A stretch of DNA of 64,000 nucleotides from Exiguobacterium sp. FSL W8-0210 (lineage in GTDB: Bacteria; Bacillota; Bacilli; Exiguobacteriales; Exiguobacteriaceae): assembly GCF_038006045.1 (NCBI RefSeq), contig NZ_JBBOUK010000001.1, forward strand, positions 1,839,001 to 1,903,000. The letters run 5' to 3'. The position numbers and the translations under genes are program-made. Under the pieces are notes generated by a model. That model was not told where the DNA came from. It worked only from the letters and a program-made list of their open reading frames with translations, and ran no database searches. Below, piece after piece: positions 45,270-56,644 of this stretch. Numbering within the stretch: position 1 is the first letter of the stretch; each line of letters starts with the position of its first letter.

Positions 45270-45737
45270 TCAGAACATTACCGCAAGTCGCGCAAGTGAA
45301 ATCTTGTCGACCGGTATCTCAATTTTCAATTTTCTTGTTTTGACACGCACTTCGATTTCAAGCATCTCAGGTGTGTACGCGAGCAACGTTCCTTCGAATT
45401 CAACCGCATTCTTTACTGGATCGTGCGTTTTGATGTACACATGTTTCCCAATCGCCTTTTCGAAGTCCTCGTCTTTCTTCAGTGGACGTTCCGCTCCTGG
45501 ACTAGCGACGTCGAGGTAATACGGCTCGTCGATCGGATCATTGTCATTCAATGCTTCCGATAACTGTTCATTGATTTTGACGCAGTCTTCAAGATCTACG
45601 CCACCCTCTTTGTCGATGGAGACACGTAGGAACCAATCCGCCCCTTCTTTGACGAATTCAACGTCGACTAGCTCCATCCCCTCTCGTTCGACGATTGGTT
45701 TTGCGAGCGCTTCGACCTTTTCCGTTACGTTCGTCAT
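45270..45737 (-). CDS. rimP: Ribosome maturation factor RimP
   Basis: Early 30S assembly factor, first gene of the nusA operon. The 155-aa product has GMELVDVEFVKEG and the central YYLDVASPGAERPL block. I start at ATG 45737, six nt after GGAGG; the ATG two codons upstream touches the Shine-Dalgarno. A promoter and hairpin precede it. Confidence 0.95.
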   Translation of the reverse strand: MTNVTEKVEALAKPIVEREGMELVDVEFVKEGADWFLRVSIDKEGGVDLEDCVKINEQLSEALNDNDPIDEPYYLDVASPGAERPLKKDEDFEKAIGKHVYIKTHDPVKNAVEFEGTLLAYTPEMLEIEVRVKTRKLKIEIPVDKISLARLAVMF

Positions 45738-45766
45738 CTTCATCCTCCTTCAAAAAACAAACAAGA

Positions 45767-45790
45767 AAGGAGCAGGTCCCCCTACTCCTT
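45767..45790 (-). terminator. Terminator/attenuator hairpin in the rimP-nusA leader
   Basis: Stem AAGGAGCAGG with CCTACTCCTT (one C-A mismatch), TCCC loop, followed on the minus strand by TCTTGTTTGTTTTTTG. It terminates polC transcripts, but it also lies downstream of the predicted rimP promoter, so it must be passed to express nusA. Confidence 0.75.
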
Positions 45791-45823
45791 CCAAGTCGTA
45801 GTATAAAAAACATTTCCTCACTC

Positions 45824-45852
45824 AATATAGCATAGGAAAGCGCTCAAAGCAA
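45824..45852 (-). promoter_or_regulatory. Predicted promoter of the rimP-nusA-infB operon
   Basis: Minus-strand TTGCTT (45847-45852), 17 bp, TATATT (45824-45829), with TGC before the -10. The spacer contains TGAGCGCTTTCC, which resembles half of a cre site. Confidence 0.65.
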
Positions 45853-45866
45853 GTGTTCCTAAGGGC

Positions 45867-48800
45867 TTACAAGTCGAACAAGGAGAGCTGATTCTCGTCT
45901 GGTAACCCTTCGAGACAGCCTAGGTTATCGAGCGTCTCGATGATCGATTTCGACAATTTAGCGCGTTTTTGGAGGTCTTCCTTCGAGAGGAATTCGCCGC
46001 CTTTACGTGCTTCGACGATTTGCTTCGCAGCATTCGTCCCGAGACCTGTCACGGCATTAAACGGTGGTAACAACGTATCCCCATCAATGAGGAATTCCGT
46101 TGCACTTGAGCGATAGAGATCGACTTTTTGGAACGTAAAGCCGCGTTCGATCATCTCAAGCGCGATTTCAAGAACCGTGTACAATCCCTTATCCTTCGCC
46201 GTCGCTTCGAAACCTTTGTCCTTGATGTCTTGCAAGACTTTCCGAACGGCAGCAGAGCCTTTATTCATCGCACCGATATCAAAGTCACCCGCACGAACCG
46301 TAAAGTACGAAGCGTAGTAATACATCGGATGGTGGACCTTATAGTAAGCAATCCGGACGGCCATCAAGACGTAGGCGGCAGCGTGAGCTTTTGGGAACAT
46401 GTACTTGATTTTCTTGCAGGAATCGATATACCAAAGCGGTACATCGTTCTCGATCATCGCCTCTTCCATGTCAATCGAGAGTCCTTTCCCTTTTCGGACC
46501 GACTCCATGATTTTAAAGGCAAGCGACGGTTCAAGACCGGCGTAGATCAAGTAGACCATGATGTCATCTCGACAACCGATGACGTCTTTTAGTTCACATG
46601 TTCCGTTGTAAATCAATTCGCTGGCGTTTCCGAGCCAGACATCCGTTCCGTGCGAGAGTCCTGAAATCTGGACGAGTTCCGAGAACGTCGTCGGTTTCGT
46701 CTCTTCTAACATTTGGCGGACGAACTTCGTTCCAAACTCCGGAATACCGAGCGTTCCTGTTTTCGAATCAATCTGTTCCGGCGTCACACCGATCGATTCC
46801 GTCGAACTGAAGATTTTCATGACTTCCGGGTCATCGACCGGAATCGTCTTTGGATCTCGTCCTGATAAATCCTGTAGCATCCGGATCATCGTCGGGTCAT
46901 CGTGACCGAGGATATCGAGTTTGAGTAAGTTATCGTGAATCGAGTGGAAGTCGAAGTGTGTCGTCTTCCATTCAGAACCCATATCGTCTGCCGGATACTG
47001 AATCGGACTAATATCATAAATATCCATATAGTCCGGTACGACGATGATCCCACCTGGGTGTTGTCCGGTCGTCCGTTTGACACCGGTGACACCACTGACG
47101 AGACGATCGACTTCCGCATTCCGATACGTCAGCTCATTCTCCGACTGATACCCTTTGACATAGCCATACGCCGTCTTCTCGGCGATCGTTCCGATCGTTC
47201 CGGCACGATAGACGTAATCGTCACCGAACAAGACTTTCGTATAGGCATGGGCTTGCGGCTGGTATTCTCCACTGAAGTTCAAATCGATATCCGGTACTTT
47301 ATCCCCTTTAAATCCAAGGAACGTCTCGAACGGAATGTCATGACCATCCTTAAACAACGGGATATCACATTTCGAACAGGATTTATCCGGTAAGTCGAAT
47401 CCCGAACCAACGGAACCATCATCGAAGAACTCCGATTCCTTACAATTTGGACAGACATAATGCGGTGGTAATGGATTGACTTCCGTAATCTCGGTCATCG
47501 TCGCAACGAGACTTGATCCGACCGATCCCCGTGAACCGACCAAATAGCCGTCGTCGAGTGATTTTTTTACGAGTTTATGGGAAATCAGATAGATGACGGC
47601 GAATCCGTGACCGATGATCGACTTCAACTCTTTTTCGAGTCGGGCTTCGACGATCTCTGGTAACGTGTCGCCGTAAATCCGGTGCGCCATATCGTACGAC
47701 AAGTTTCGGACTTCTTCATCTGCCCCTTCGATCTTCGGTGTATAGAGATCTTTTGGAATGATGTCGATGTTCTCGAACTGTTCCGCGACGGCTTGACTGT
47801 TCGTGATGACGAGACGTTCAGACACATCCGGTCCGAGGAACTTGAAGTCGTCCATCATTTCCTTCGTCGTCCGGAAGTGCGCCGGCGGCAATTGTTTTCG
47901 CATGTTCAGCATGTTCGCTCCACCTTGCGTCCGGATCAAAATCTCCCGGTACGTGGCATCATGTTGATCGAGGTAATGCACATTCCCTGTCGCGACTGGT
48001 AAGATATCATGTTCTTCCGCGACGCGGATGATCTTTTTAATCAGTTCGCGCAGTTCGAGTTCATTCTGAACGATTTCCCGTTCGATCAAATGTCCATACA
48101 TCGCGGGTGGCTGAATCTCGATGAAATCATAGAACTGCATCACTTTCGCTAAATCTTCGTCCGACTTGTTCAAGGCGGCATCAAACACTTCGCCATTATC
48201 GCAAGCTGATCCAATGATCAATCCATCCCGGTGCGCGACGAGTTGCGAGCGCGGTGTGCGGACGACACGGTGCACGTGTTTTGTATGAGCAATCGAAATC
48301 AATTGGTACAAATTCTTCAAGCCCGTCCGGTTCTTCGCATAGACCGTCGCGTGGTATGGTCGTGCCCGCGAGATATCTTTCCCCATCTCCCTGTTGAGTG
48401 AGGCGTGTGTCTTCATGTCGAACATCTCATCCGCCATTTGCAGCAACTTGACCATCAAGTAGCCTGTCGCTTCCGCGTCATAAATGGCGCGGTGATGCTG
48501 CGTCAATTCGATGTCAAATCGTTTCGCGAGTGTGTTCAATCGGTGGTTTTTTAGCGTCGGCATCAAAACACGGGCTAGCTCAAGCGTATCAATGACTGGC
48601 AAGATCGATTCATCGTGTCCACCGGATCGTAGTGTTGCATTCAAGAATCCGATATCGAATGAGGCATTATGGGCAACGAGAATCGAATCGCCGACCCAAT
48701 CCATGAATTCCTTGACGACTTGTTCCGGGTCTGGTTTTCCGCGGACCATATCATCGGTGATTCCTGTCAAATCAATCGTCGTCGCCGACAATAGATGCTT

Positions 48801-50162
48801 CGGATCCGCGAACGCTTCGAACTTATCGATGATATCACCGTCGTGGATCTTGACGGCTGCAAGTTCGATGATCTTGTTGTACATCGCCGATAAACCCGTC
48901 GTCTCGACGTCAAAGACAACGAATGTCGCGTCATCTAAGTTACGGTCCACGGGATGATAGGCGACTTGCACCCCGTCATCGACGACATTCGCTTCGATTC
49001 CATACAATACCTTGATATCGTTTTTCTTTCCGGCATAGTAGGCATCCGGGAAACTTTGGGCACCCGCGTGATCCGTGATCGCAACAGCAGGATGACCCCA
49101 TTTCGCCGCGCGTTCGACGTATTTCGTCACGTTCATGACGGCGTCCATCTGGCTCATTTGCGAGTGCGCGTGTAACTCGACACGCTTCTCGCCTGCCCAA
49201 GGGTCAGCAGGGGCTTCCATCTTCACTTCTGACAGTTGGGCAATCATCATACAAAGATCGCGCAGGAATGTATCGAACTCAACGCGGCCTGCCGCCTGGA
49301 TCCACATCCCTTTTTTGATCGCAGAGAGAATCTTGACGTCTGTCTCGTCACGCGCAAACATCTTGACGACAAGGGAGTCCGTATAATCCGTCATCTTAAA
49401 CGTAAAGATTGTCTTTCCGCTTCGTAATTCACGACTTTCAGCTGAGAAAACGAGACCACGGATCGCGATCCGTCGTTCCTCGTCTTGGATCGTCTTGATT
49501 GGGACGATCTCATCTTGAATCGGTTTCCCGATCCGGATCTCAACCGGTCCTTCATCGTCATCCCGCGACTGTTCCCGTTTGAATTGCAACTCGAGCATCC
49601 GTTTTGCTTCTTCCATGTCTTCCTGTTTCACCTGATTGCGCAACGCTTCTTGTTTCGATTCGTTGATTTGAACAATCGGTTCACAGTTGAATTTCGGAAA
49701 TCCGTAAGCACTGTAAAGTAACTGCAACTCACCACATAAGCTACTTTTTAAGAATCCTGCTTCCGGTTCACTCCGGACCGGAATGAATAATTTCTGTTCT
49801 TTGAACTCCGGTAAGACCCGTCCAAGTTGTGTCCGCATCGCCGATGAGACATCTGCGAGATCCTGCACGACGTATGGCCAGTAATCATGATACAGGCGTT
49901 CGTCTGGTCGACCATCCGCGTATAGGATGACCTTGACTTCGGCGAATTGCTGATACCGACTTATCAAGCGACTCGTAAAGAGTTGATAGACGTTTTGTGG
50001 CAAAACCTGTGGCAAGCGGATCTCAAATGTCCAGGTTGCTTTTGCTTTATTGACGCGAAGCTTCTCAAGAACTGCTTCATTAAAGTATTCTTCAATGATA
50101 CCATTCGGTAATTCCAAGTCACTAAGCAACAGTGACATGCGTTGTTGTGTATCCACTCGCAA
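45867..50162 (-). CDS. polC: DNA polymerase III PolC-type, alpha subunit
   Basis: Replicative polymerase of low-GC Gram-positives with built-in proofreading, 1431 aa as in B. subtilis. Order: N-terminal domain, OB fold near 230, PHP domain ([15 protein letters not shown]), 3'-5' exonuclease ([11 protein letters not shown]; later [11 protein letters not shown]), the Cys4 zinc region CPNC...CSKC, and the polymerase palm-fingers. The start is unclear: TTG 50162 opens the frame after an in-frame stop, with GTG and ATG (50138) as alternatives, and none has a good Shine-Dalgarno. A strong one lies 36 nt upstream of the TTG. Confidence 0.96.
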   Translation of the reverse strand: MRVDTQQRMSLLLSDLELPNGIIEEYFNEAVLEKLRVNKAKATWTFEIRLPQVLPQNVYQLFTSRLISRYQQFAEVKVILYADGRPDERLYHDYWPYVVQDLADVSSAMRTQLGRVLPEFKEQKLFIPVRSEPEAGFLKSSLCGELQLLYSAYGFPKFNCEPIVQINESKQEALRNQVKQEDMEEAKRMLELQFKREQSRDDDEGPVEIRIGKPIQDEIVPIKTIQDEERRIAIRGLVFSAESRELRSGKTIFTFKMTDYTDSLVVKMFARDETDVKILSAIKKGMWIQAAGRVEFDTFLRDLCMMIAQLSEVKMEAPADPWAGEKRVELHAHSQMSQMDAVMNVTKYVERAAKWGHPAVAITDHAGAQSFPDAYYAGKKNDIKVLYGIEANVVDDGVQVAYHPVDRNLDDATFVVFDVETTGLSAMYNKIIELAAVKIHDGDIIDKFEAFADPKHLLSATTIDLTGITDDMVRGKPDPEQVVKEFMDWVGDSILVAHNASFDIGFLNATLRSGGHDESILPVIDTLELARVLMPTLKNHRLNTLAKRFDIELTQHHRAIYDAEATGYLMVKLLQMADEMFDMKTHASLNREMGKDISRARPYHATVYAKNRTGLKNLYQLISIAHTKHVHRVVRTPRSQLVAHRDGLIIGSACDNGEVFDAALNKSDEDLAKVMQFYDFIEIQPPAMYGHLIEREIVQNELELRELIKKIIRVAEEHDILPVATGNVHYLDQHDATYREILIRTQGGANMLNMRKQLPPAHFRTTKEMMDDFKFLGPDVSERLVITNSQAVAEQFENIDIIPKDLYTPKIEGADEEVRNLSYDMAHRIYGDTLPEIVEARLEKELKSIIGHGFAVIYLISHKLVKKSLDDGYLVGSRGSVGSSLVATMTEITEVNPLPPHYVCPNCKESEFFDDGSVGSGFDLPDKSCSKCDIPLFKDGHDIPFETFLGFKGDKVPDIDLNFSGEYQPQAHAYTKVLFGDDYVYRAGTIGTIAEKTAYGYVKGYQSENELTYRNAEVDRLVSGVTGVKRTTGQHPGGIIVVPDYMDIYDISPIQYPADDMGSEWKTTHFDFHSIHDNLLKLDILGHDDPTMIRMLQDLSGRDPKTIPVDDPEVMKIFSSTESIGVTPEQIDSKTGTLGIPEFGTKFVRQMLEETKPTTFSELVQISGLSHGTDVWLGNASELIYNGTCELKDVIGCRDDIMVYLIYAGLEPSLAFKIMESVRKGKGLSIDMEEAMIENDVPLWYIDSCKKIKYMFPKAHAAAYVLMAVRIAYYKVHHPMYYYASYFTVRAGDFDIGAMNKGSAAVRKVLQDIKDKGFEATAKDKGLYTVLEIALEMIERGFTFQKVDLYRSSATEFLIDGDTLLPPFNAVTGLGTNAAKQIVEARKGGEFLSKEDLQKRAKLSKSIIETLDNLGCLEGLPDENQLSLFDL

Positions 50163-50197
50163 TTGTGCTGTCTGATCGCTTCACACCGTGACAGCAA

Positions 50198-50210
50198 CTC
50201 CTCCTCCTCT
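50198..50210 (-). promoter_or_regulatory. Orphan Shine-Dalgarno with GTG-TGA start-stop before polC
   Basis: The minus strand reads AGAGGAGGAGGAG, a very strong Shine-Dalgarno, followed 11 nt later by GTG TGA (50186-50181). No polC start candidate lies at suitable distance. Possible minimal upstream reading frame; see findings. Confidence 0.4.
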
Positions 50211-50250
50211 TGCGGATTGCCCAAGGGGCGAATGGGTGTGAGACAAGAAA

Positions 50251-50276
50251 ACAGTCACTTTATGAAAAGTGACCGT
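50251..50276 (-). terminator. Terminator after proS
   Basis: 11-bp stem with one wobble (50251-50261 with 50266-50276), 4-nt loop, followed on the minus strand by TTTTCTTGTCTC. Confidence 0.75.
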
Positions 50277-50285
50277 CTCCATTCT

Positions 50286-51986
50286 TTATTCTAAACCTTC
50301 ATAGAGTGAACGAACAGCCTCAACGACTTGTTCTTGTCCAATTTCTTCTGCATCGCCACCACGACGGGCTTTTAATTCGACGATTCCTTCTGCCGCTTTT
50401 TTGCCGACGTTCAAGCGAACCGGTAGACCGATCAAATCCGCATCGGCGAATTTGACGCCTGCTCGTTCTTTCCGGTCGTCAAGTAGGACGCTAAAACCTG
50501 CAGCTGTCAACTCACGGTATAGTGTTTCTCCGAGTTCAAGCTGTTCCGCATTTTTACCATTGACGACGATCAAATGGACATCGTATGGTGCGATCGCTTT
50601 TGGCCAAATGATCCCACGCTCATCATAATGCTGTTCGACGACTGCCGACAATGTCCGCGAGACACCGATGCCGTAACATCCCATGATGAGTGGTTGTGCT
50701 TTACCGCCTTCATCGAGGAACGTCGCTCCCATTCCTTCAGAGTAACGTGTTCCGAGTTTGAAGACTTGACCGACTTCGATGCCACGTGCGAATTTAACGT
50801 TTCCGTTGCCGTCTGGTGACGCGTCACCTTCTTCGACGAAGCGCAAGTCTGTATATTCTGCTTCGAAATCACGACTTGGGTCGACATGGATATAATGCGT
50901 TTCCGCTTTGTTTGCACCACAGACAGCGTTCGTCAAGGCACGAATCGCGTAATCGGCGACGATCTTCATGTCTGCTCCGATCGGTCCGAGTGTTCCAGGC
51001 GTTGAGTGAAGCGCTGCTTCAATCTCTTCGTCGCTCGCCATCGTGATGTCGAGTGCTCCCAGATAGTTTTTCAACTTGATATCGTTGACTTCGTGATCGC
51101 CCCGGACGAGTGCCATGACAAGCCCTTGCTCCGTCTTGAAGATGACGGTCTTGATTGATTCGTTTGCTGGTAAATTCAAATGTGCGCTGACCGCTTCGAT
51201 CGTCTTCGCATCTGCCGTATGCACTTCTTCAAGTGCTTCTGGTGCTTTGTCTTGCTTCGGATAGGCATCGATGGACTCTGCCATCTCTAAGTTCGCTGCA
51301 TAATCCGATTGGTCTGAGTAGACGATCGTATCTTCACCGATTGCTGCTAACGCATGGAACTCATGTGTTCCACTACCACCAATCGCACCTGAGTCAGCGA
51401 CGACTGGACGGAACTCAAGACCAACACGTGTGAAGATGCGCGAATACGTATCAAACATGTTTTGATACTCTTCGTCTAAGCTCTCTTGTGAAGAATGGAA
51501 CGAATAAGCGTCCTTCATGATGAACTCACGACCACGTAATAAACCGAAACGTGGACGACGTTCGTCACGGTACTTCATTTGAATCTGGAAGAGATTGACC
51601 GGTAACTTTTTGTACGAGTTCAATTCATCACGAACGATTGAAGTGATCAGTTCCTCGTGCGTCGCTCCGAGCGCGAACCGGCGATCATGACGATCCGTCA
51701 AGCGCATTAATTCAGGTCCATAGATATCCCAGCGTCCTGTTTCTTCCCATAGTTCAGCTGGTTGAATCGCTGGCATCAGTAATTCTTGCGCACCCGCCGC
51801 TTCTAATTCCTCGCGGATGATCGTCTCGATGTTTGCGAGTACTCGTTTTGCGAGTGGGAGATACGAATAGATCCCAGCGGCATTTTGACGCATGAATCCT
51901 GCACGAAGCAAGAGTTGGTGACTGATGGCTTCTGCATCAGATGGTACTTCACGCAACGTTGGCATGAATAGTTTTGATTGTTTCAT
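50286..51986 (-). CDS. proS: Prolyl-tRNA synthetase
   Basis: Charges tRNA-Pro. The 566-aa product is the bacterial ProS type: class II motif 1 [12 protein letters not shown], motif 2 [21 protein letters not shown] [16 protein letters not shown], the INS editing domain (about 225-390) inserted between motifs 2 and 3, motif 3 [13 protein letters not shown], and the anticodon-binding C-terminus. It lies between rseP and polC as in B. subtilis. Only 34 nt separate it from rseP, so no T-box precedes it. Confidence 0.96.
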   Translation of the reverse strand: MKQSKLFMPTLREVPSDAEAISHQLLLRAGFMRQNAAGIYSYLPLAKRVLANIETIIREELEAAGAQELLMPAIQPAELWEETGRWDIYGPELMRLTDRHDRRFALGATHEELITSIVRDELNSYKKLPVNLFQIQMKYRDERRPRFGLLRGREFIMKDAYSFHSSQESLDEEYQNMFDTYSRIFTRVGLEFRPVVADSGAIGGSGTHEFHALAAIGEDTIVYSDQSDYAANLEMAESIDAYPKQDKAPEALEEVHTADAKTIEAVSAHLNLPANESIKTVIFKTEQGLVMALVRGDHEVNDIKLKNYLGALDITMASDEEIEAALHSTPGTLGPIGADMKIVADYAIRALTNAVCGANKAETHYIHVDPSRDFEAEYTDLRFVEEGDASPDGNGNVKFARGIEVGQVFKLGTRYSEGMGATFLDEGGKAQPLIMGCYGIGVSRTLSAVVEQHYDERGIIWPKAIAPYDVHLIVVNGKNAEQLELGETLYRELTAAGFSVLLDDRKERAGVKFADADLIGLPVRLNVGKKAAEGIVELKARRGGDAEEIGQEQVVEAVRSLYEGLE

Positions 51987-52020
51987 AATGAGTCACGAAC
52001 TCCTTTGACTGAGTGATTAA

Positions 52021-53262
52021 TTAAAAGAATTTTTGAATGTCGTTCCAAGTGACGACGAGCATGAGTAGCATCAAAAGCGCAAAACCGACGAAGTGAACCA
52101 ATCCTTCTTTTTGAGGATCAACTGGTTTACCGCGTAAGGCTTCAAGGAAGAGGAACAACAAGCGTCCTCCGTCAAGTGCTGGAAGTGGCAATAAGTTGAA
52201 GACTGCTAAGTTGACGGACAACAATGCTGTCCATGTCAATAGCATCGAGAACCCACTATCTGCGACCTGATCGGTCATTTTAACGATCCCGACTGGTCCT
52301 GATAATTGATCGACGCCAACGACACCCGTTACGAGATCTCCAACAGCTCCGACGATAAGCGTCGACATCCGCCATGTTTCTGAAACGCCCGTTTGTAGTG
52401 CTGTTCCGAATGATTTTTCTGTCTCATTCGTGACACCGATGATGCCAACCTTCTGTTCCCCTTGCTGTTGCACTTTTGGCGTGATCTCAGTTGTCGTCTC
52501 TTTTCCATCACGCTCATATTTTACTTCTGTCGCTTTCCCAGCACGATCTTGGAATCCAGCACGTAAATCTTTCCATTTTGCTGTATCCTGTCCGTTGACC
52601 GAGATAATCCGGTCACCTTCAACGAGTCCTGCTTGATCGGCAGGTGAACCTTTTTGTACTGTTCCGATGACGCTTTCCCCTGTCGGAGAACCATTATATA
52701 AGGCAAGACCGAATAAAATGACGAACGCAAGGACAAAGTTCATGAACGGTCCTGCAGCAATCGCAAGGACGCGTTTCCATACGGATTTCGAACCAAATGT
52801 GCGGTCATATGGCGCAATTTGGGTCCGTGTCTGACCTTCGACAAGAAATGCTGTCGGTGAGACAGGATAGCGAACCGATGTCTCGTCTTGTAACCCAACG
52901 AGTTCGAGTTGACGCAACAAGTCAATCCGCTCGACAGTAACGACTTGATCGACTTGTGGCTGATCCGCATCGAAATAAATCGTCTCGATGACGCCGTCCT
53001 TTAACTGTAATCCAACGGTTTGACCTGATTTGATTTCTACGAGTTCAGGTTCTTCACCCGCCATCTTGACGTAACCACCAATCGGCAACAGGCGTACCGT
53101 ATACAACGTCTCATTCTTAAACACTGAAAAGATCTTCGGTCCAAATCCAATCGCGAATTCCCGACAGAGAATACCTGCCCGCTTCGCCATTACGAGATGA
53201 CCCCATTCATGGACGGCGACGAGTACACCGAACATCAGCACGATTGAAATAAAGGTCGTCAT
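52021..53262 (-). CDS. rseP: Site-2 intramembrane zinc protease RseP/RasP
   Basis: Cuts anti-sigma factors and signal peptides inside the membrane. The 413-aa product has HEWGH at residues 18-22 in the first helix, a PDZ domain (GSPADQAGLVEGDRIISVNG), and the NLLPLPALDGGR motif near the end that provides the third zinc ligand. With PrsW elsewhere in this window it would complete the two-step RsiW cleavage route known in B. subtilis. Confidence 0.95.
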   Translation of the reverse strand: MTTFISIVLMFGVLVAVHEWGHLVMAKRAGILCREFAIGFGPKIFSVFKNETLYTVRLLPIGGYVKMAGEEPELVEIKSGQTVGLQLKDGVIETIYFDADQPQVDQVVTVERIDLLRQLELVGLQDETSVRYPVSPTAFLVEGQTRTQIAPYDRTFGSKSVWKRVLAIAAGPFMNFVLAFVILFGLALYNGSPTGESVIGTVQKGSPADQAGLVEGDRIISVNGQDTAKWKDLRAGFQDRAGKATEVKYERDGKETTTEITPKVQQQGEQKVGIIGVTNETEKSFGTALQTGVSETWRMSTLIVGAVGDLVTGVVGVDQLSGPVGIVKMTDQVADSGFSMLLTWTALLSVNLAVFNLLPLPALDGGRLLFLFLEALRGKPVDPQKEGLVHFVGFALLMLLMLVVTWNDIQKFF

Positions 53263-53276
53263 TACTTATCCCATCC

Positions 53277-54431
53277 TTAGTTAGCGAATGTAAGAGACGA
53301 TACGAACTCACGCGCCCATCGATCAGCTTCAAGGATTTGATCCAAAGAAGGCTCCTCGATAAGCTCATGAGCTTGAAGCGCCGCCTCGACGCTCGCTTCG
53401 ATTTCTAAAAAGCGAATGTCCCCTTTTAAGAAACGGTCCACCGCTTGTTCGTTCGCAGCATTGAGTACTGATGGCATCGATCCGCCGGCTTGACCCGCTT
53501 CAAAAGCAAGTCGTAACAACGGATAACGCTCAAATGATGCATCAGCAAAGTGTAAGCGTCCGATTTCCTTTAAGTTTAACCGTTCTCCCCCTTGGATTTC
53601 AAGGCGGGACGGATATGTAAGAGCGTACTGAATCGGTTCTCGCATGTCGGGCATACCAAGCTGAGCCATGACAGCTCCATCGTTGAATTCGACCATCGAG
53701 TGGATGATGGATTCACGGTGAATGACGACATCGATATCCGCATAGTCGACATCAAATAACCAGTGCGCTTCAATGACTTCGAACCCTTTGTTCATCATCG
53801 TCGCGGAATCAATCGTGATTTTTGCTCCCATCGACCAGTTCGGATGCGCTAGTGCTTGTTCGACCGTCACGTCTGCCAGCTCTTCACGTGATTGATCACG
53901 GAAGCTCCCACCTGACGCCGTCAAGATGATTTGACGGACATCTTCTCGCCGCTCACCGTTCAAGCATTGGAAAATCGCCGCATGCTCACTATCGACTGGT
54001 AAAATCGTCACGTTTTTTTCGCGCGCGAGCTTCATGACAAGGTGCCCTGCCGTGACGAGTGTTTCTTTGTTCGCAAGACCAATCGTCTTACCCGCCTCGA
54101 TTGCGGCAAGCGTCGGACGTAAGCCGACAGCTCCTACGACCGCTGTAATGACTGTATCGACTTCAGGATGCGTCACGACATCAAGCAATCCTTCTTCACC
54201 GATGACGATCGTCGGCTGATAACTCAACTGCTGCTCGAGTTCTTGACGTGTTGTCTCATCTTGAACTCCGACAAGCATCGGTTGCAAACGATTCAACCAC
54301 GGTACGGCAACCGTCGTGTTGCGGCCAAATGCAAAACTCGTCAATTCAAAAAGGTCTGGATTAGCCGCAATGACATCAAGTGTCTGCGTACCAATCGATC
54401 CCGTTCCACCGATGATACTGATTTTCTTCAT
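53277..54431 (-). CDS. dxr: 1-deoxy-D-xylulose 5-phosphate reductoisomerase
   Basis: Second step of the MEP isoprenoid route. ATG 54431 is preceded by GAGGAGG; the frame runs six codons further. The 384-aa product has the NADPH fold [17 protein letters not shown], the metal/substrate block [11 protein letters not shown] and SGGSFRD, and [13 protein letters not shown]. It lies 14 nt after cdsA, linking isoprenoid supply to the undecaprenyl gene upstream. Confidence 0.96.
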   Translation of the reverse strand: MKKISIIGGTGSIGTQTLDVIAANPDLFELTSFAFGRNTTVAVPWLNRLQPMLVGVQDETTRQELEQQLSYQPTIVIGEEGLLDVVTHPEVDTVITAVVGAVGLRPTLAAIEAGKTIGLANKETLVTAGHLVMKLAREKNVTILPVDSEHAAIFQCLNGERREDVRQIILTASGGSFRDQSREELADVTVEQALAHPNWSMGAKITIDSATMMNKGFEVIEAHWLFDVDYADIDVVIHRESIIHSMVEFNDGAVMAQLGMPDMREPIQYALTYPSRLEIQGGERLNLKEIGRLHFADASFERYPLLRLAFEAGQAGGSMPSVLNAANEQAVDRFLKGDIRFLEIEASVEAALQAHELIEEPSLDQILEADRWAREFVSSLTFAN

Positions 54432-54445
54432 AATGAAGCGCCTCC

Positions 54446-55246
54446 TCAAGCAAAGATATCGAGTACGACGAGGACCGTAAAGACGATCATCATGCTGTCG
54501 AACCGATCTAGAATACCACCATGGCCCGGTAGTAACGTTCCAGAATCCTTCACACCATAATGGCGTTTGTAAGCGGACTGGACCAAGTCACCAAGTTGCC
54601 CAACGACGGCAACGATGATGGCAAGGACAATGACTTTCCCAAAACCGACTGTCGGTTCGATACTTTCAAACACGACACCGAGTAAGATGGCAAGTAGTAC
54701 GCCACCGACTGCCCCTTCAATCGTTTTGTTCGGGCTGATTGACGGCCACAGTTTATTCTTACCAAATCGTTTCCCGACGAAGTAGGCCCCTGAATCCGTA
54801 AACCAGATCAAGAGAATGATCAAGAGCGACCACGTTAATCCATGTTCGAGTAAGCGGATGTAGGCGAACGATGCAAAACCGACACCGACATAAACCGCAG
54901 TCAGCAGTAAAAAGGCGACATCATCGAACGTAAAGACATTTTTCGAAAACACATTCCAAAAGAGACCGATCAATAAAATGATCATTGCCCAAGCGATTGG
55001 TGAAAGTCCGATTGGGAGTGTCCGATCGACTGCCTCTTCATAGATACCGACGAATGGTAATAATGTGCCGATCCCGAATAAAATCCGTGGAATGCGCGAA
55101 CCGCTCCATTGTCGCATCCGGACGAGCTCGGTAAAACCGAGAATCGTTAGTATTGCCATAAACGCTAAAAAGGGAAGTCCACCGATGTACAAAAGCGCCA
55201 AAAAGATGGCGCCTGCCCATATCCCTGTGATAATCCGAGTTTTCAT
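54446..55246 (-). CDS. cdsA: Phosphatidate cytidylyltransferase
   Basis: Makes CDP-diacylglycerol from phosphatidic acid and CTP. The 266-aa protein has about eight membrane helices and the C-terminal signature [34 protein letters not shown] precedes the ATG. It is placed between uppS and dxr as in most Firmicutes. Confidence 0.96.
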   Translation of the reverse strand: MKTRIITGIWAGAIFLALLYIGGLPFLAFMAILTILGFTELVRMRQWSGSRIPRILFGIGTLLPFVGIYEEAVDRTLPIGLSPIAWAMIILLIGLFWNVFSKNVFTFDDVAFLLLTAVYVGVGFASFAYIRLLEHGLTWSLLIILLIWFTDSGAYFVGKRFGKNKLWPSISPNKTIEGAVGGVLLAILLGVVFESIEPTVGFGKVIVLAIIVAVVGQLGDLVQSAYKRHYGVKDSGTLLPGHGGILDRFDSMMIVFTVLVVLDIFA

Positions 55247-55265
55247 AAGCTAGTTCCTCATTTAA

Positions 55266-56006
55266 TCAGACGCCGCCAAATCGGCGTGTCCGTTGATTGT
55301 AATCTTCAATTGCTGCCAAGAAAGCATCCCGACGGAACTCTGGCCACAAGACATCTGTAAAATAAAACTCTGCGTACGCCGCTTGCCAAAGTAAGAAGTT
55401 CGATAACCGTTGTTCGCCACTCGTTCGAATCACGAAATCGACATCGGTTACGGATCCTGTCATTAGCTCGCGCTCGATCGTCTCCGGTGTAATCGCGTCC
55501 GGTGACAATGTTCCTGCCTGAACCTGTGCGCCCAGTTTTTGCATGACTTGCACGAGCTCATCGCGTCCTCCATAATTCAGAGCGAAAATCAGACGAAGTC
55601 CTGTATTGTGTTGCGTATCCAGTTTCGCTTGTTCCACTGCCTCACGTGTGAAATGGGGGAGGCGTGACACTTCTCCTGCTACCTCGACTTTGACATTTTG
55701 CGCGTCTAACTCTTTTAAATCCGACTCTAGAAATTGTGCCGGCAGTTTCATGAGAAAACTCACTTCTTCTTCCGGACGCGTCCAATTCTCCGTCGAGAAG
55801 GCGTATAATGTCAGACTCTTAACGCCGAGTTCATTTGCAACCCGAACGACCTCACGAATCGATTTCATGCCTTCGCGATGTCCCATGATACGCGGAAGTC
55901 CGCGCTTTTGTGCCCATCTACCGTTTCCATCCATGATGATAGCGACGTGCTCAGGCACCCGGTCATAGGTTTCGGTTTCTTTCGTCTGATTCAACCATTG
56001 AAACAT
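55266..56006 (-). CDS. uppS: Isoprenyl transferase (undecaprenyl diphosphate synthase)
   Basis: Cis-prenyltransferase making the C55 carrier lipid for cell-wall synthesis. The catalytic block HVAIIMDGNGRWAQKRGLPR lies at about 22-41, and the C-terminal RTSGEQRLSNFLLWQ and ELYFTD-like YAEFYFTDVLWPEF are present. ATG 56006 follows GGAGGAAGT; 246 aa. A hairpin separates it from frr. Confidence 0.96.
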   Translation of the reverse strand: MFQWLNQTKETETYDRVPEHVAIIMDGNGRWAQKRGLPRIMGHREGMKSIREVVRVANELGVKSLTLYAFSTENWTRPEEEVSFLMKLPAQFLESDLKELDAQNVKVEVAGEVSRLPHFTREAVEQAKLDTQHNTGLRLIFALNYGGRDELVQVMQKLGAQVQAGTLSPDAITPETIERELMTGSVTDVDFVIRTSGEQRLSNFLLWQAAYAEFYFTDVLWPEFRRDAFLAAIEDYNQRTRRFGGV

Positions 56007-56038
56007 CCGCACTTCCTCCTCTCTCAATTATGAAGAAA

Positions 56039-56065
56039 GGGACTCTTCGTGTGACAAAGAGTCCC
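56039..56065 (-). terminator. Hairpin between frr and uppS
   Basis: Perfect 9-bp stem GGGACTCTT with AAGAGTCCC, followed on the minus strand by TTTCTTC. Probably a partial terminator between the translation genes and the lipid genes, or an RNA processing site. Confidence 0.65.
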
Positions 56066-56085
56066 CCCCATGACGATCCGTCGCG

Positions 56086-56643
56086 TCATACTTCCATGAT
56101 TTCTTGTTCTTTTTCCGTTGCTGTCTGATCAAGTTGTTTAACGAACTTGTCTGTCAACGTCTGAACATCTTCTGTGTAGCCACGCAAATCATCTTCTGTC
56201 AATGCACCATCTTTTTCTTGTTTCTTTAACTGCTCGTTCGTATCACGACGAATGTTACGGAGGGCAACCTTACCTTCTTCCGTATACTTCTTGACGAGTT
56301 TGACGAGTTCCTTCCGGCGCTCTTCCGTTAGTGGTGGAATCGCAAGACGGATGACTGTACCATCAGATGATGGCGCAAGACCAAGATCAGCACGTTGAAT
56401 CGCTTTTTCAATCTCGCTGACCATTGATTTATCCCATGGAGTGATCAAGATCAGACGTGCTTCTGGTGTGTTGACGTTCGCTACTTGATTGAGCGGTGTC
56501 GGTGAACCGTAGTATTCGACTTGAACAGGATCTAAAATCGCAACGTTCGCACGACCGGCGCGGAGTGTCGCAAGTTCTTTCTTAAGTGAAAGATGTGCTT
56601 TTTCCATCCGTTCTTCGGCTTGTTTTAAGATTTCTTTTGACAT
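56086..56643 (-). CDS. frr: Ribosome recycling factor
   Basis: Splits post-termination ribosomes with EF-G. The 185-aa helical product carries [20 protein letters not shown] and the C-terminal helices ending in DKFVKQLDQ. It begins 1 nt after the pyrH stop with AAGGGGG overlapping, so the two are coupled. Confidence 0.97.
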   Translation of the reverse strand: MSKEILKQAEERMEKAHLSLKKELATLRAGRANVAILDPVQVEYYGSPTPLNQVANVNTPEARLILITPWDKSMVSEIEKAIQRADLGLAPSSDGTVIRLAIPPLTEERRKELVKLVKKYTEEGKVALRNIRRDTNEQLKKQEKDGALTEDDLRGYTEDVQTLTDKFVKQLDQTATEKEQEIMEV

Positions 56644-56644
56644 A

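Noticed and set aside
46128-46592. Open frames antisense to polC (also near 46935-47393 and 48511-48957)
   Set aside because: All lie opposite conserved polC motifs; no initiation signals or recognisable products.
51987-52020. Possible T-box riboswitch before proS
   Set aside because: Only 34 nt separate rseP and proS; too short for a T-box.
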